Shown: positions 36,059-47,815, numbered from the stretch's first letter. The stretch is DNA of 64,000 bases from Clitopilus passeckerianus (GCA_944990035.1 CALYLX010000097.1:1-64000), one strand, 5' to 3'. Notes: generated by a model from the letters alone, not told the origin. Program-made: numbers and translations.

Positions 36059-39000
36059 TCAAAACGTCAGCGAACCCGGGCAATTCTCGTCAATTGAATC
36101 CAGGCGCAGCCTCTTCGATGGGGAATCTGGTTCAAAAAGTCGCCTCTTGAGCGGACTTCCTGACTTGGTCGGGCTCTCTGCCACCGTCGACAGACTACCC
36201 GTCTTGAACGGGCTAGCACCCCAGCCATTGGTCAACTCCAGCCCAAAACCACCGGGCATCCTAGAGACGTCAGCCCCAGTTCCGTCTGCGAAGTCTGGGT
36301 CATGCTCATCTCTCGAAACCTTTTTGCCCCTCTTTGCCTTCTTGGGAGATGGAACGAACGCCGTGCTGTTCTTGATCGCGTACTCAATGGACATGATCCT
36401 AAAGGATGCACAGAAAAGGGAAGGGAAAACAGATCAAGTCAGAATATGTTTTCTCTCTTGGGATAATTTACAAAGGAAAACATGGATAATAAAAAGTATC
36501 CACCTCTCTTTGAGCTTGATGTTGTCCGGTACGTAGGTCTCCGCCTTCCTGTAGAGGTCTAGGGCAACCTGCAAGTCACCCCTAAAGAGCAGTCAGCATC
36601 AATGAATGAGCAACAATTGAACAACAAACTTTTCAGAATGTGTACGTGCGAGAGCGACGTATGCTCGGCCAGTCTTCTTCTTCGATGTTGGTGATATTAC
36701 ACTTGCGAGTCGGAGTTCCTTCTCGTCGCGCTCACTACAGGAAAAAAGTAAGCTGTGGAACATATCCGGGAGAACAAACGGATAGAACTTACAGTCGCTG
36801 CTCAAGCTCCTGTATCCGCGACCGGAGCTCGTTATCCGTCAAAGAGTCAGAACCACGTTGCTCCTTCCTGGGCGACTTCGACTTCGACCTGTACTCGCTC
36901 GAACCACGCCGTTCGCGCTCGTATTCCAGATCTCTCGCCCGCCTCTCGGCATCCTCCTTCTCACGCTGCCTGTGGATATCAGCCATCCTCTTCGCAACCT
37001 CCGCTTCAACCGCTGCTTCAACGACTTTGGATATCTGGAAAAAATCTTGTCAGCACAACTGCACCCAGCGGCCTATCAACTATCGACTGCCTCCCGCCCC
37101 TCTTCTTCCCCCGAAGGGGGTTAGAGAGGAGCAAGGAACAGATGAGAAGAACCAGCATAGAGACAGCCAGAAATTGAAACCTACCCGTTCATTGATCTCT
37201 TTCTCACTCATCCCCATCCCCAAACTACCCGAGCGATTCGACGACGGTTGATCTACCTCGTCATCCTTTTCGTTGATCGCATGGAGCCCAACCCCATTCC
37301 CAAGGCCTCCAGGCACGACCATTGGTTGGAAGCCTGGCCCTCCGGCGCTAAATGCCGATGATAGTCGAGGTACCCTCGAGATCTTATTGACAGGGGCGAG
37401 TGAGTGCCTTGAACGTGCGGGGCCAACACCGACGCCTGAACCAGTCGTTGATACGGACTGCAGAACCGCGGGAGCAAGCTTGGGTGGTGGGGGTTGCATC
37501 GCTGCGAAGTGCGGCTTTGGAGCGGGCCTGTTGTCTATAGCGAAAGGAAGGAAGACGTCAGAAACGGAGGATAACATGTGGCGTAACCACGAGAAGATGA
37601 TGCTTACCTCGCTCGTTAATGACCGGCTTGTTCTCTATGTTCTTGGTTCGGACTGCGAAGCTATCGATGTCGTCAGTATTAAGAATGAGGCGGAGCTAAG
37701 AGAAGTTGCCTACTTGAGGGTATTAAGGGTATCTTGGCGGAACTTATTTCCTGGTGCGAGGTTGCATATCAACAGTCCTACAGAAGAACCGCCGAGAGCA
37801 TCTTGGAGGATTCTAGTGAGCTTCGAGTTGCGATATGGAATACGTGACTGTCACTATGTCAGCGGACTGAACGGCCGAACAAACCGATGAGATACATACT
37901 GCTCCTTGATTGAGGGCATGTACCACTTGCCCCAGGACGCTTAGCGACTTGTTGATCGCCGATGACTCCGCCATCCGTGAGGGGTCGTTCCCGGTAAGCT
38001 GAGGATACCATGTGAGCTTGCTGCGATTTCAGCAAGAAAACAGGGACGTACCTTATTATTCTCAGATCCTGCGAGATCCACGAGATTAATCTTGCCGACC
38101 AATGCTACAGAGGATCACGGGCTATTAGGCGCTGAATGGCTGATACTCGGAGAAAATAACATACTCCTATCCTCGGCGGGATCCGATATCTTGACCTCGA
38201 TTGTTAGAACTGCGTGCGAGCGAGATGAGGCACGGTTCAGGTTCGTCGCACCAACGGAACGGTGCTTGGTTGCTCGACTAATGGACAGTGTCAGATGACT
38301 TTTAAGCGATTTTTTTGAGGTGGAAATTCGAACCTGTAGGTTGCCTCGAACTCGTCAACCGTTTCAATCGGCTCAGAGCTTAGATTGGCCACGAAAACCA
38401 TTCCAGCGTCGTTCTCCCTGACCGGGAGTTTAGGTGCCTGAGCAGTCGTCCATCAGGAGAGAAAAGCAGCAGAGGATCCATGACATACACTATCTCGCGT
38501 TACAAGCAAGTCGTAGCATTCGTCTTTGTAGATTTCCATGTAGGACATAGATAATGAAACTTGATGTGATTTAACTTTGGTCTTCTTCTCAAATAATGCC
38601 TGTTGGAAGTATAAATACTGATTTTACCGTCAACGAAGTAGCAATGAATACTCGCCTGCAGGGTCCGCGGAATAACACCTGGCTGTGTAGATGTTCCTTG
38701 CATAGTATGCGTCTTGCCTGACGACGTAACGCCGTAGGCAAATATGGTAACAGTCTGTAGTATCCAGGTAGGGGGGACAGCTTTAGTGTTTATTACTCGA
38801 AATGAAAGGTAAAATAACCTACCACTCCTGTAAAGACCACGTCAATCATAGGTCGCACGTCGTTTTCGAATATTTCTTCCTGGGTGGAATTCTGGTCATA
38901 GCAACTGGATAGTCTGTTTACATGACAAATCTCAGCACAGTTTTCAGCGTCTTCAAAGTCCAGAACTCACGGAAACTTGAATATTTGTGATGGATCTCTT

Positions 39001-39221
39001 GGGTTTGGCACGCTAATGAAGGTGCCACCAGCACCAAACGACGACTCCGCTGAGCCGTCACCGCCATGGCAAACTTTCACACATTGGTCGTCAATCTCCC
39101 CTTCTATTCTTGGCCTTAGTCTTGCTGCAATCTTTATTTTGGCAGTTGTTGCCATTGATGTCGGTCTTGAAGGCGACTTGAGCTTGACGGTGAGGAGTTC
39201 GTTGACTGTCGTCACAGCCAC
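36059..39221 (-). CDS. Kinesin motor protein, KIF22/kinesin-10-like
   Basis: Microtubule motor. The motor domain is N-terminal: KIKIAARLRPRIEGEIDDQC, P-loop TIFAYGVTSSGKTHTMQGT, SYMEIYKDECYDLLV, switch I LNRASSRSHAVLTIEV, switch II INLVDLAGSE, then SAINKSLSVLGQVVHALNQ, SRIPYRNSKLTRILQDALGG and a neck TLNTLNFATRTKNIEN. A basic Pro-rich linker and a charged coiled coil follow (MADIHRQREKEDAERRARDL). Near the C terminus is one TPR-like motif, GRAYVALARTHSEKGDLQVA with LDLYRKAETYVPDN, then two basic patches with SP sites. Stop 36059-36061. About 14 introns; one (38600-38655) seems to use a GC donor. ATG 39221 lies 112 bp from the RPF2 ATG on the other strand. A chromosome-arm or spindle role is inferred from the family. 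Confidence 0.85.
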
Positions 39222-39333
39222 CGTTCATGTAAACCGCGTCAGTCACATGACCGTTTCTGCTGCTTTGCCAAATCGGGAAGTGGCATTGGATTACGTGATC
39301 GAACAATCTTTTTCAAGACCCCCAGTCTCCAGG
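39222..39333. promoter_or_regulatory. Shared divergent promoter, kinesin/RPF2
   Basis: Only 112 bp separate the two start codons, so both 5' regions and any bidirectional promoter must fit here. No TATA box seen. The sequence contains gtcacatgac, a CACATG E-box-like site near 39241. Confidence 0.55.
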
Positions 39334-40564
39334 ATGCTGAGGACGATGTGAGTGCTTGGTATCCGCTTTGGCTCAGAGAACTCAATTAAAGGATTATAGC
39401 AAACCAAAGAATGCTAGGGTGAAGCGTGCATTGGACTCTCGGGCCCCGAAAGAGCTAGAAGATGAACGGATTACAATTTTCGTAAAGGGAACTCATACAG
39501 GAGAGGTATTGAATGGTGCCATGAAGGAATTGGTACGGCTTAGCTTTAAATTCTGCTGGCGTTCTCTAATATGCTTTGGTATTCTTAGATGGCGTTAAAA
39601 CGCCCGAATGCGATTTCGTTCTCAAAGAAGAACGAGATTCATCCGTTTGATGGTGCTTCGAATTCCGCATCGTCTCTAGAATTCTGGTCGCAGAAAAACG
39701 ATGCAACGATGTTTCTTATCGGTCAGAGCAACAAGAAAAGGCCAAATGGTCTCACATTCGTCAGGATGTACGATGGTAGGGTGCTCGATATGATGGAAGT
39801 CGGGGTCGATAGCTGGACGGGTATGGACGCCTTCAAGGTCGGTCCTACTTCCACAATTTACACCTCCGAACTCATCTTCCATCCCTCATTTTCAGACCCC
39901 AAAATCTACTCCAGGACACAAGCCATTAATGCATTTTACCTCTGAACTCTTTGACACCCACCCCCGATACCAACAACTCAAGTCGATGCTCATGAGTTTC
40001 TTCAATGGCCAAGAAATCGACGGAATATCACTAAAAGGCCTCGAGCACGTTATCAGCGTCTCGTGCGCCCCTACCCCCGCTTCCTTGAACAGCGCTACCT
40101 CCACCACAGATTTGAAGTCCACCGATACTTTGAGTTTCCCAAAAGTCCACATCCGGACGTTCACCACAAAACTCCTCAACTCTGGAACTCGTATTCCCCG
40201 AGTTGAGTTGGTACCTATGGGCCCGAACTTTGACCTATCGTTACGAAGGCACACGGATCCCGATCCTGAGGTGCTGAAGGCGGCTCTGAAGAGGCCGAAG
40301 GTGAAGAAGACTGAGATCGAGAGTGGGTTGGGCAAGAAGAGGAAGAACATAGAGGTTGATGAGATGGGTGATATGAGAGGAAGGATTCATATTGCTAAGC
40401 AGGATTTGAGCAAGTTGCAGACGAGAAAGATGAAGGGTCTGAAGGGAGGTAACGTTGATGTTGATATGGAGGAATTTGAGGACTCAGGTAGCGAAGGCGA
40501 GGATGAGGATGAGGATACCGTCCCAGCGGATGGTGGGCATAGGAAAAGGAGAAAGTCGGATTAG
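39334..40564 (+). CDS. RPF2: Ribosome biogenesis factor Rpf2 (Brix domain)
   Basis: Rpf2 with Rrs1 brings the 5S RNP into the pre-60S particle in the nucleolus. A 14-nt first exon (MLRT) splices into IKPKNARVKRALDSRAPKEL, then ERITIFVKGTHTGEVLNGAM, MALKRPNAISFSKKNEIHPF, SLEFWSQKNDATMFLIGQSN, KRPNGLTFVRMYDGRVLDMM, KPLMHFTSELFDTHP, GLEHVISVSC and RVELVPMGPNFDLSLRR. The C-terminal tail is basic then acidic (SGLGKKRKNIEVDEM; SGSEGEDEDEDTVP), ending at TAG 40562-40564. The join near 39840-39920, before KPLMHF, has no strong donor; an intron there is inferred from the frame change. Tail to tail with the amino-acid oxidase, 75 bp apart. Confidence 0.9.
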
Positions 40565-40639
40565 TAGTCTATCTTCCCTATCCATTTTTACTTTGCTAGC
40601 GTTGTATATCCGGATATTATTGCATGTCTACGGATACAT

Positions 40640-41850
40640 TCACAACGCTTTGACAAGTTTGACTACCTCCTCTGCACACCCCCACGAGCTCTGCCAACCA
40701 GCCCCAGAATGACCATAGTTATGAAGCACAGGTACCTTTTGCCTCCCTTCCTGAGCAGTTATAGTATCCTCTCCCCTTTCTAATCTAATTCCGCCATGAC
40801 GAGCAGGTCGGAAACCAACCACTTCTCTGAGTACGATTGGATTCAAATCCTCTAGCTGTGGTTCCCGACCATTAGATCGGGCAGCTTCTGGTGCAAGCTC
40901 GGGCATAAGCCTCAGAGCACGTTTCTTGATATCTTCCGTAGTGTCTGCTCGAGGTTCGGCCGTCCTTAAAGAGATATTTTAGGTCTCCCTCGGATAGAAT
41001 AACGCTGTGGGATAGATCACCTACCAATCATTGACCTCCCTCGTCCCACCGATGACAACCTCACCACTTCTCCTCGGAATAACGTACGTCCGTTCAGGCC
41101 CATTATCCCGATCCACCTGAAGAGTTCTCCCTTCTTGGATCCATGGTGCGTTTAACACCAATACCTGCCCTCGGATTGGATGCATCTTCGTATCTTGAAC
41201 GTCCATAAGTCTCAGTGAGCCTAAGCCGGTGCAGTTTATCACTGCAAAAGGCTCGGTGCCATCGGGGGCGTATTGCAGGGCTTCAGAGAGCGAGGAGAAA
41301 GTAGCTCGAGTGAGTGCCCCGCCCAAGGACTCGAACCGAATGCTGAGCTTCGCGAGGTAGGCCGCCGTGTCGATCGTGACGGTGGTGAACGAAACCGCAT
41401 GGTGAATACCCGAAGGTAGCTCATCTGCTGAATGGACTCGGAACTATGGATGAACATATAGCCATATCAGTAACAACCTCTAATGCATGGAATGATTATG
41501 GAGTACTGACATCTGGATGCCCTTCGAAGAACTGAATATGCTTCTCTTCCTTGTTGCCATAATATTCAATCTGGCGAATCTTCATGAGACCAGAGTGGTC
41601 TCCTTCCTTCTCTTCTTCCTCCGAGAATACATCGAACGTTCGACGATCAAGCATGTGCTGCCTTTGATTTTTTGTTGGCGGCAAAGGATAGATGGTGTGC
41701 ACCGGCTGCCGAGGATGTGTATTGGACAGATAGAGGGTCACCTGGAAGGTGGGAAGCGATGATCGTTACTTTGTAGCCGGCTTCTTGAAGCCGGATAGCA
41801 GTTGTCAGTCCGATAACGCCTGCGCCACAAATTACGATGGATTTGGACAT
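40640..41850 (-). CDS. D-amino-acid oxidase (FAD)
   Basis: Peroxisomal-type flavoenzyme that oxidises D-amino acids to keto acids, ammonia and hydrogen peroxide. N-terminal dinucleotide fold [20 protein letters not shown], then [91 protein letters not shown] and the C-terminal [20 protein letters not shown] with [17 protein letters not shown], the typical FAD-contact signature. The protein ends LVKAL; the last three residues (KAL) vaguely resemble a PTS1 but are not canonical. One frame break: a run of six T at 41668-41673 (A run in the gene) shifts AANK out of QRQHMLDRR; five A would restore the frame. Confidence 0.88.
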
Positions 41851-43476
41851 GGGAGTGTTTGTTTAGGGGCGTTGTAACCTTCCTAAAAAGGTAGTGCACA
41901 ACCATCCAAGAAAATCTCTCGATTTTATATGCAGACTGTGCTCCGCCTGACATCGAATGCAGAAAACGTACCAAGTGCTGTGAATATCGCGACGTTCGTG
42001 GAAATCAGATTGGGGGATAAGGCGCTCCGAGCTGGCCTGCCCTTAACTCAAAGTGGTGCGGCGAAAGGTATGCACCATCACCTCGACTGTCACTCCCTTC
42101 AGGTTGAAAAGATTTCTCCGGACACAAAGGCCAGCCCTCGTACTTGGCACGTCTCGTTAAAATGTACCTGTGCTCGTATCTTGAATGAACAATCGTGGCG
42201 TAGTGTCACCGGACTGACGAACCCCTTCGAAGACGACTCTTGCGATGAAGCCCTTGAAAAGACTAGTTTGCTGGGCAGATGACCTTAGATAACTTCTGGC
42301 TTTGGTTAGCCCAGGACGTTTCTGTTCATGTGTCATACCGAAGCTCGTTGGCCATGTGGCTGGTGACAATCTGAAGGCGAAAAAGAACCGGGTTTTTTGT
42401 CTTCCTGACCTCCCCACAAGGTCTGCTGCCTGAGGACTTAGGGAGGTACCGAATAGCTCAGCCTGTCAGGTATAAAGCTTCACAACTTCGAGCCGTAAGT
42501 ACACCACTCATAGTAGGCTTGAATATCTATATCCAAATATGTTCACTACAGAAGGTTTGTTTACGTCGAGGGTCCTTGTAGTCCGTTGACATGCCTCATC
42601 GGATTCTAGGCATGTAAATCACGATTCTGTCATCTTCGAACTTCACCTTCGACCGCGCTCATCTTCCGAATCCCGACTCACTCAACCACCGAGCTTTCTC
42701 CGATCTTATCATCAACTTCGCTCCCGCATTTCTCCCATCAATTCACCTCATCCTACTCTACTTCGACTTCCAACAATTCGACCCTCAATCTTACACTACC
42801 TCTCAAACTTCTCAAACACGCGTTCCTTGTTCCCCTGGCCGACATCCATGATTCCGCCGGATTTAGAACGTCAAAACGTCGTTATTCGCACTTCACATGA
42901 TCGGCGAACTTCGACTTCCAACCTCGAGGGTCCTTAAGACCCTCATGGTTTGACATTTCTGCGCTAGTAAAATTTCTTTCACTTATCTATTCGATTTATC
43001 GGACTATTTTATTCATCGGACATTTCTCACTGAACAAAATCTTTTACTTACCTTCTAATTCGAGTTTAGTTACCTTACACTTCACCCAATAATCGAACCA
43101 TGTACATATCTTTATTCCGGTTGAACTACGTGGCATTACCTTCGAGTAGGAATACAAGACCTTGTCAGTAGTTTACTGGAATTCATCTTTCGATCCCCCT
43201 CGTTTGTCTCGACTTTCCGGCTCAGAATTATTCTGTCTCTCTTCGTTCTTTTCTCTCTCTCTCTTCGCTCACCTTCGAACAGCTGCCCATTGCTGTTCTT
43301 AGCATCTTCGATAGCACATCCTGCGTTCGTCGAATTTGTACCTCTCACTTCGACCTACGACCGTCCCTTCGTTGTGGCCTTCGGAGTAGTTCACTGAAAC
43401 CAATCGCATTCACAACTACGCGATTGAAGCTAGTCGTACAGCTCTTCTAGCGTACACATACTAGCAAGGACCGCAC
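41851..43476. other. Intergenic upstream of the orphan helical gene
   Basis: No gene seen. The distal half (42630-43350) is pyrimidine-rich and listed separately. Confidence 0.4.
42634..43350 (+). repeat. Pyrimidine-rich tract with recurring TTCGA
   Basis: Within about 720 bp the pentamer TTCGA occurs about 12 times on this strand, against less than one expected. The 14-mer cttcgacttccaac occurs at about 42760 and 42908. The surrounding sequence is C/T-rich on the + strand. It lies just upstream of the gene at 43477, so it could be a leader or promoter element, or a degenerate short-period repeat. Confidence 0.5.
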
Positions 43477-44665
43477 TTGTCACCGTGCTTACCTATCGCC
43501 TCCCTCTCAGCGACCACTGTCAACGACAACACGCATCAGGTCGCCCGAGTCAAGCAGCTCGCGGCCGACATTACTCAGAGGCAAGCTGACATCTGTCAAG
43601 TCATGGAAGACGCCATCTCCACGATTGGGAATAGTCTGAAGACATTTGATTATATTGCTCAAAGAGAAGGCTTCGCCAACGTTGACGACTTTGAGCGGAA
43701 AGCCTTTGGTCACCTCACCGGGGAGCAACAAAAGACCCTCGGCCGGATGAAGGAGAATATTGAAAATCTGGATAGCAACTTGGCCCTTTCACATAGGGTC
43801 TTCAGAGCGGTCATCTCGATTGCAGCGCTGGATTTGGGGGTAGGCGAGCCAATTCTTTCCAGTCAATAACATGCACTCATCCTCCTTCTTGAGAGCGCTC
43901 CACAGCCCCAGCTGACCTGGAAACGGGACAAGCTTTGATTTATGGCTTTACCTCCCTTGCTGCAGCTTTCTATAGAGCCAATACAGCTCTGTTAGCCGTC
44001 GTGTACTCATCTGAGTCGTGGCGCTAATCTTCTATAATTCGAGGCTCCGTCGATGATGCAGCAAAACTCTTTGCTTTTGGTAAGGAAACCCTCAACGTTG
44101 TTCTGGCCGGAAACCAGCTCCCAGAGGACGCGGAGAAAGCTCTGGGGTATGCACAAACTGGTGGCCAGGTAGCGCTTGACATCGTCGCCGCTCTTAATCT
44201 TCATGAAGTTGCCCACTTTAATGTTGGCGAACTAAAGTCGTAAGTATAGTTAGTTCTTCACGGGCCACCACACTACGTTCTAACTCGACTTTGAGGGATA
44301 ATTCAGAAACTTTGCGCCGCTCGATTCCTAGCCGCTACCATTCACTCCGAGGCCGCTACGCTTGATAGTTATAGAAACGTGACCCACGAACTCATTCGAG
44401 ACAAAGTTAAGCATGAGGGGATGAAATCCAAGTTACGAGGACTATCAGAAGAATTTACCAATGTACGCGTTCTCCCAAGGGTTCGCCTCTGTCATAGCTG
44501 CACTGAGCACCGCTGGTAAACCAGATTTTGACTAAAGTCGCTCAAGTTACTCCAGGCGCAGTGTTCGATAAATTGGAGAAGATGGATGAGCCCGGGGGTG
44601 CTTGGAAGGATGATGATCCCAGCTTGTCCCAAATCCAGAAGATCATCGGGAGTAACGAAGTATAG
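43477..44665 (+). CDS. Orphan alpha-helical protein
   Basis: No family recognised. The readable frame begins near 43477; the true start is probably in an upstream exon because no ATG fits. Segments: VKQLAADITQRQADICQVME, NSLKTFDYIAQREGFANVDD, LGRMKENIENLDSNLALSHR, FRAVISIAALDLGVG, then DLETGQALIYGFTSLAAAFY, GSVDDAAKLFAFGKETLNVV, GYAQTGGQVALDIVAALNLH, AARFLAATIHSEAATLDSYR, KVKHEGMKSKLRGLSEEFTN and a C-terminal exon ILTKVAQVTPGAVFDKLEKM to TAG 44663-44665. Helical throughout, with two hydrophobic patches that could insert in a membrane. Exon joins near 43840-43910 and 44010-44050 do not keep frame as read, so the model is approximate. About 330 aa. Confidence 0.45.
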
Positions 44666-45120
44666 AGAGTCTCGAATATCTACCTTCGTAGATCTGGTTT
44701 TCAACCTCAGCTTTATTGGATCCTAAGAGTATCTAGCGAGCTTTCGAGAGAAGCTATGAATGGCTTGAGGGGCCATTGTACGCGCATACCAAAAGTCTGT
44801 CATCATTGCCATCAAAGTTTGCAACAGCGTGGGGTTCAAATAGAGCCCTTAGTGTTCTCCGCACTCCTGGGCCTCGAGCTCGAGCCTCCGACATGCTGCA
44901 CCCTTACATCCGTCAGTTTCCGAGAATTACATTAAATCGTATCGGGAACCGAGCAGTATGTAACTCGGATTTTCTCGTCTTTCTTCCCCGAGTCTTCCCC
45001 CCCTCGCTGGAAGCTAACACTGTCTAGCAAATTCACGGGTTCAAAGGTGGGGTTGTCCACGTCAAGTTGTGTCCACATATTAGCTAAGGGTATTGTGCCG
45101 TGTCCAGGTTCCCTGAACAG

Positions 45121-46677
45121 ATGCTGTTCAATCCTTCCTCCGTTGGCCATGTTTCACACCCTATGACGCTTGGACACCCAACAGGCTTCGCATGCCACGA
45201 GCAGCGTCTTCCCAATCGCCAGCTTTGGTCAGCAGACACCCCGATAGGCGGACGCCACCAAAAGGTACATGGAGCTGGTGGGGATGCATTGAGCAGCGAC
45301 CTGGCTGCTTCCACTGCCCAGCGCAGCCCTCGTGCCGGTAGCCTGCTTCCACCACAGAACGGCCCACCAATAGAAAACCTGCCATTCGATATCTTGAGCG
45401 TCATTCTCGAACTTGTAGTCTCCCTTGAACAAGGAGAGGAGGCCTACTTCGAGAAGCTGCACAATGCCTGGGTTGAACAGTTTGCTGGTTCCTCGCTTCG
45501 GGTACCGCCAAACCCACACTTGGTTCCCTATCGCCTCAGTACAGTTAGCAAAACATGGCGGTCAACAATTTTGTCGCTGCCGTCGGCGTGGAGTCGATTT
45601 GTATACCACCCCCAATATTCCGACCTTCGCAAGACGGGTCAAACCACCTACATTCCTCAAGCGATCTCATTCTCTCGCCAAATGCCACTCGATGCTGCAA
45701 TCTGGTTGCCCTCCCATTATGACATCTGCAACCCCAACATCTGCCGCTCCATCGACCCAGGGTCACTGGAAGCAATCGTGGAGTCGTCTGACCGTTGGAA
45801 ATCATTGAGGCTTTATGTTGGACCCCTCAGCGAGTCAAGCCTGACGTCTGGCCCCTTTACTCGCATCTCCACTCGCCTCGTGCAGCTCGAATCTTTGAGC
45901 ATTGCGAGTGACGATACGAACATCCCAGCCGCTGGTGTTATCACCCTGTTCAAGGACTCACCCAAGTTGTGGCGACTTGAAATCGCCGGGATTGCAGCTC
46001 GTTCCCTGTCGCTCCCATGGTCACAAATTAGGGAATTGAAGACACGATGGATGCAGTTTAGAGATCTTATCGACCTCCTATCACGCTGCAGCAACATAGA
46101 GAGCCTGAAATGGACCGTGAAAGATCCGGAAGTTTGGGTTCGAACGGCCATGTTATCCTGCCTCGAATTGGGTCGCCTCACTTTCATTGATCTGAACATC
46201 GCCGATGGTGCCCACATTACCTGCGTGCCCTCAGTCTTATCCAAGTTTTCCCTTCCCGCCCTCCAAAAGCTTGCACTCAGGGCCGCTGCACCTAGTGGCC
46301 TGTTTTGCAGCATGAAATCCGCGGAAGCCCTAGCCAATTTAATTATCGACTGCACGGCACTCAGAGAGTTATCACTCTCTGGCGTATACTTCCAAGAGCG
46401 GGATTTGTCCGTAATCCTCCCAACCCTCACAAGGCTCTATGTCATTCGTCTAATCGAATCGACATCACGCCCGGAAGATCACGAAGGCTACCTACCCCTC
46501 CTTCACGGCCTCGCTTGTAAGAGGGAACCCCAAACCTCTCGGAACACTGCCTTCCCTCAACTCAGGCGACTGAAGTACTCAAGCGACGGACCATTATCCC
46601 AGCCGCATTTGGCTCTCCTTGATATTCTGGACATGACCTTGTCTGAGCAAGGAGGCTCTAAATGGGTGCTATCATAG
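45121..46677 (+). CDS. F-box protein with leucine-rich C-terminal region
   Basis: Single open exon of 519 codons from ATG 45121. Typical Agaricomycete F-box protein: an F-box-like motif PIENLPFDILSVILELVVS near residue 82, then the usual RLSTVSKTWRSTILSLPSAW with a Trp pair, then irregular leucine-rich repeats (LVQLESLSIASDDTNIP; LPALQKLALRAAAPSG; LIIDCTALRELSLSGVYF). F-box proteins of this type link substrates to SCF ubiquitin ligases, but most family members in mushrooms are uncharacterised and expanded. The frame is open upstream to about 45100 with no earlier ATG. Confidence 0.8.
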   Translation: MLFNPSSVGHVSHPMTLGHPTGFACHEQRLPNRQLWSADTPIGGRHQKVHGAGGDALSSDLAASTAQRSPRAGSLLPPQNGPPIENLPFDILSVILELVVSLEQGEEAYFEKLHNAWVEQFAGSSLRVPPNPHLVPYRLSTVSKTWRSTILSLPSAWSRFVYHPQYSDLRKTGQTTYIPQAISFSRQMPLDAAIWLPSHYDICNPNICRSIDPGSLEAIVESSDRWKSLRLYVGPLSESSLTSGPFTRISTRLVQLESLSIASDDTNIPAAGVITLFKDSPKLWRLEIAGIAARSLSLPWSQIRELKTRWMQFRDLIDLLSRCSNIESLKWTVKDPEVWVRTAMLSCLELGRLTFIDLNIADGAHITCVPSVLSKFSLPALQKLALRAAAPSGLFCSMKSAEALANLIIDCTALRELSLSGVYFQERDLSVILPTLTRLYVIRLIESTSRPEDHEGYLPLLHGLACKREPQTSRNTAFPQLRRLKYSSDGPLSQPHLALLDILDMTLSEQGGSKWVLS

Positions 46678-46810
46678 ATCATTTGGTTGCAAATTCAATA
46701 CGCGTCGCTCCTATGACTCAAGGAGAGGGCGCTTCATAGATCGTGTCAATTGGATGATGCCCTAGATTACACAGAGGTTACTCAGTGTTGTCCCACTACT
46801 ACCATGCATA

Positions 46811-47815
46811 TTAATCGAAGTTTGCATCAGCGTAGAAATCCGTATATGCATTATCGGCGAGCAAGACTTCTTCTGAGAAGGCCTCTTGAGTACGCGTTAT
46901 TTCAACTGGCTTGGGAGGCCTCCAAGCAGCCTCCTTGAGTCGATTCTCCGGCAGGCGAATAATACCGAATGTATCTTTCCACCCCAACCTCTCCGCCTCC
47001 TGTACATTCAGAAGAATATCACGATTGACCATCTCCATGTATCCCTGCCTAACCCAGGTGGGGATGTCGAATTGTTTACCCAGGAGCACTCTATCAGCCG
47101 TGTCTATGCATTCTGAGAGGCGCTTCATAGAGTAGGCATGAAGACTGTGAAAATATCACTTCCTGGCGAGTTTGAGAGTGGACATGTAAAATGTGATCTT
47201 GTCCTCCTTAGAGCTTGGGCTTTGAGGATATTCACATGAACACCCAGCCTCGTACGTGGGCCTAGTCCAAAGTTTTTATCAGTAAATCAATGTTGACCTG
47301 GAGCTGTGTTAGCTCTCGGAGGCCTGCACAGCGCTTGCAGAGGGTACATCAAACTGATCAGAGCCTCGAAATCCTTGGCTTTAACGCTTTCTAGGATAAG
47401 CGGATGATTGTCGCTTGATCCTTCGGGAATTCCCAAGGGTGTAGGCACCGAAAACATATCACGAAAGACGGAAGAATGCTTCGTAAAGTACCATTTAGGC
47501 ACGCTGTAGAGGCTGTCTTCGACCTAGAAACCAGATTGGCCCAATCAGTGCCCTGAACCCCCTAAGGATGGGTAGCCTCACTCAGGAGCCCTAACCCTGA
47601 GACAAAAAAAAGATGCACCTCAAAGCCAACCGTCTCAAAGTAGTATCTCTGGGATCTTTGAGCGCTTGTTCGCGGGGGTGGGGGAAAAGCTGGGGAAATG
47701 AGAACCTCAACGGCGTCGACATGATGCTGATTGCGAGAACGAGTAGCGAGTAGGACCTGTTTATACATACCTGAGAGTCAGATGATCGTACTTCGAGGGT
47801 GTTACCATCTGTCAT
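46811..47815 (-). CDS. BTB/POZ-domain protein with in-frame TGA
   Basis: Fungal BTB protein. ATG 47815 gives MTDGNTLEVRSSDSQ, then VEDSLYSVPKWYFTKHSSVF and RDMFSVPTPLGIPEGSSDNH (BTB fold), ILESVKAKDFEALISLMYPL, a middle part, and a C-terminal STLKLARK-stop-YFHSLHAYS, MKRLSECIDTADRVLLGKQF, DIPTWVRQGYMEMVNRD, stop 46811-46813. In relatives the residue after the LxLA-x-K motif is Trp (LKLAxKWxF); here the codon is TGA, one G-to-A change from TGG. The intron between 47285 and about 47210 is not resolved. So the gene is either inactive, or read through, or the base is wrong. Confidence 0.6.

Noticed and set aside
41929..42282. 117-codon plus-strand frame upstream of the amino-acid oxidase
   Set aside because: Lies in the promoter region, no motif or good start context.
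47135..47165. A 15-nt GT...AG segment (gtgatattttcacag) that would splice out the TGA of the first BTB gene; a similar 15-nt segment covers the TGA of the second
   Set aside because: Removing either would delete residues conserved in the family, and introns this short are not known in fungi. Nonsense change or base error is simpler.
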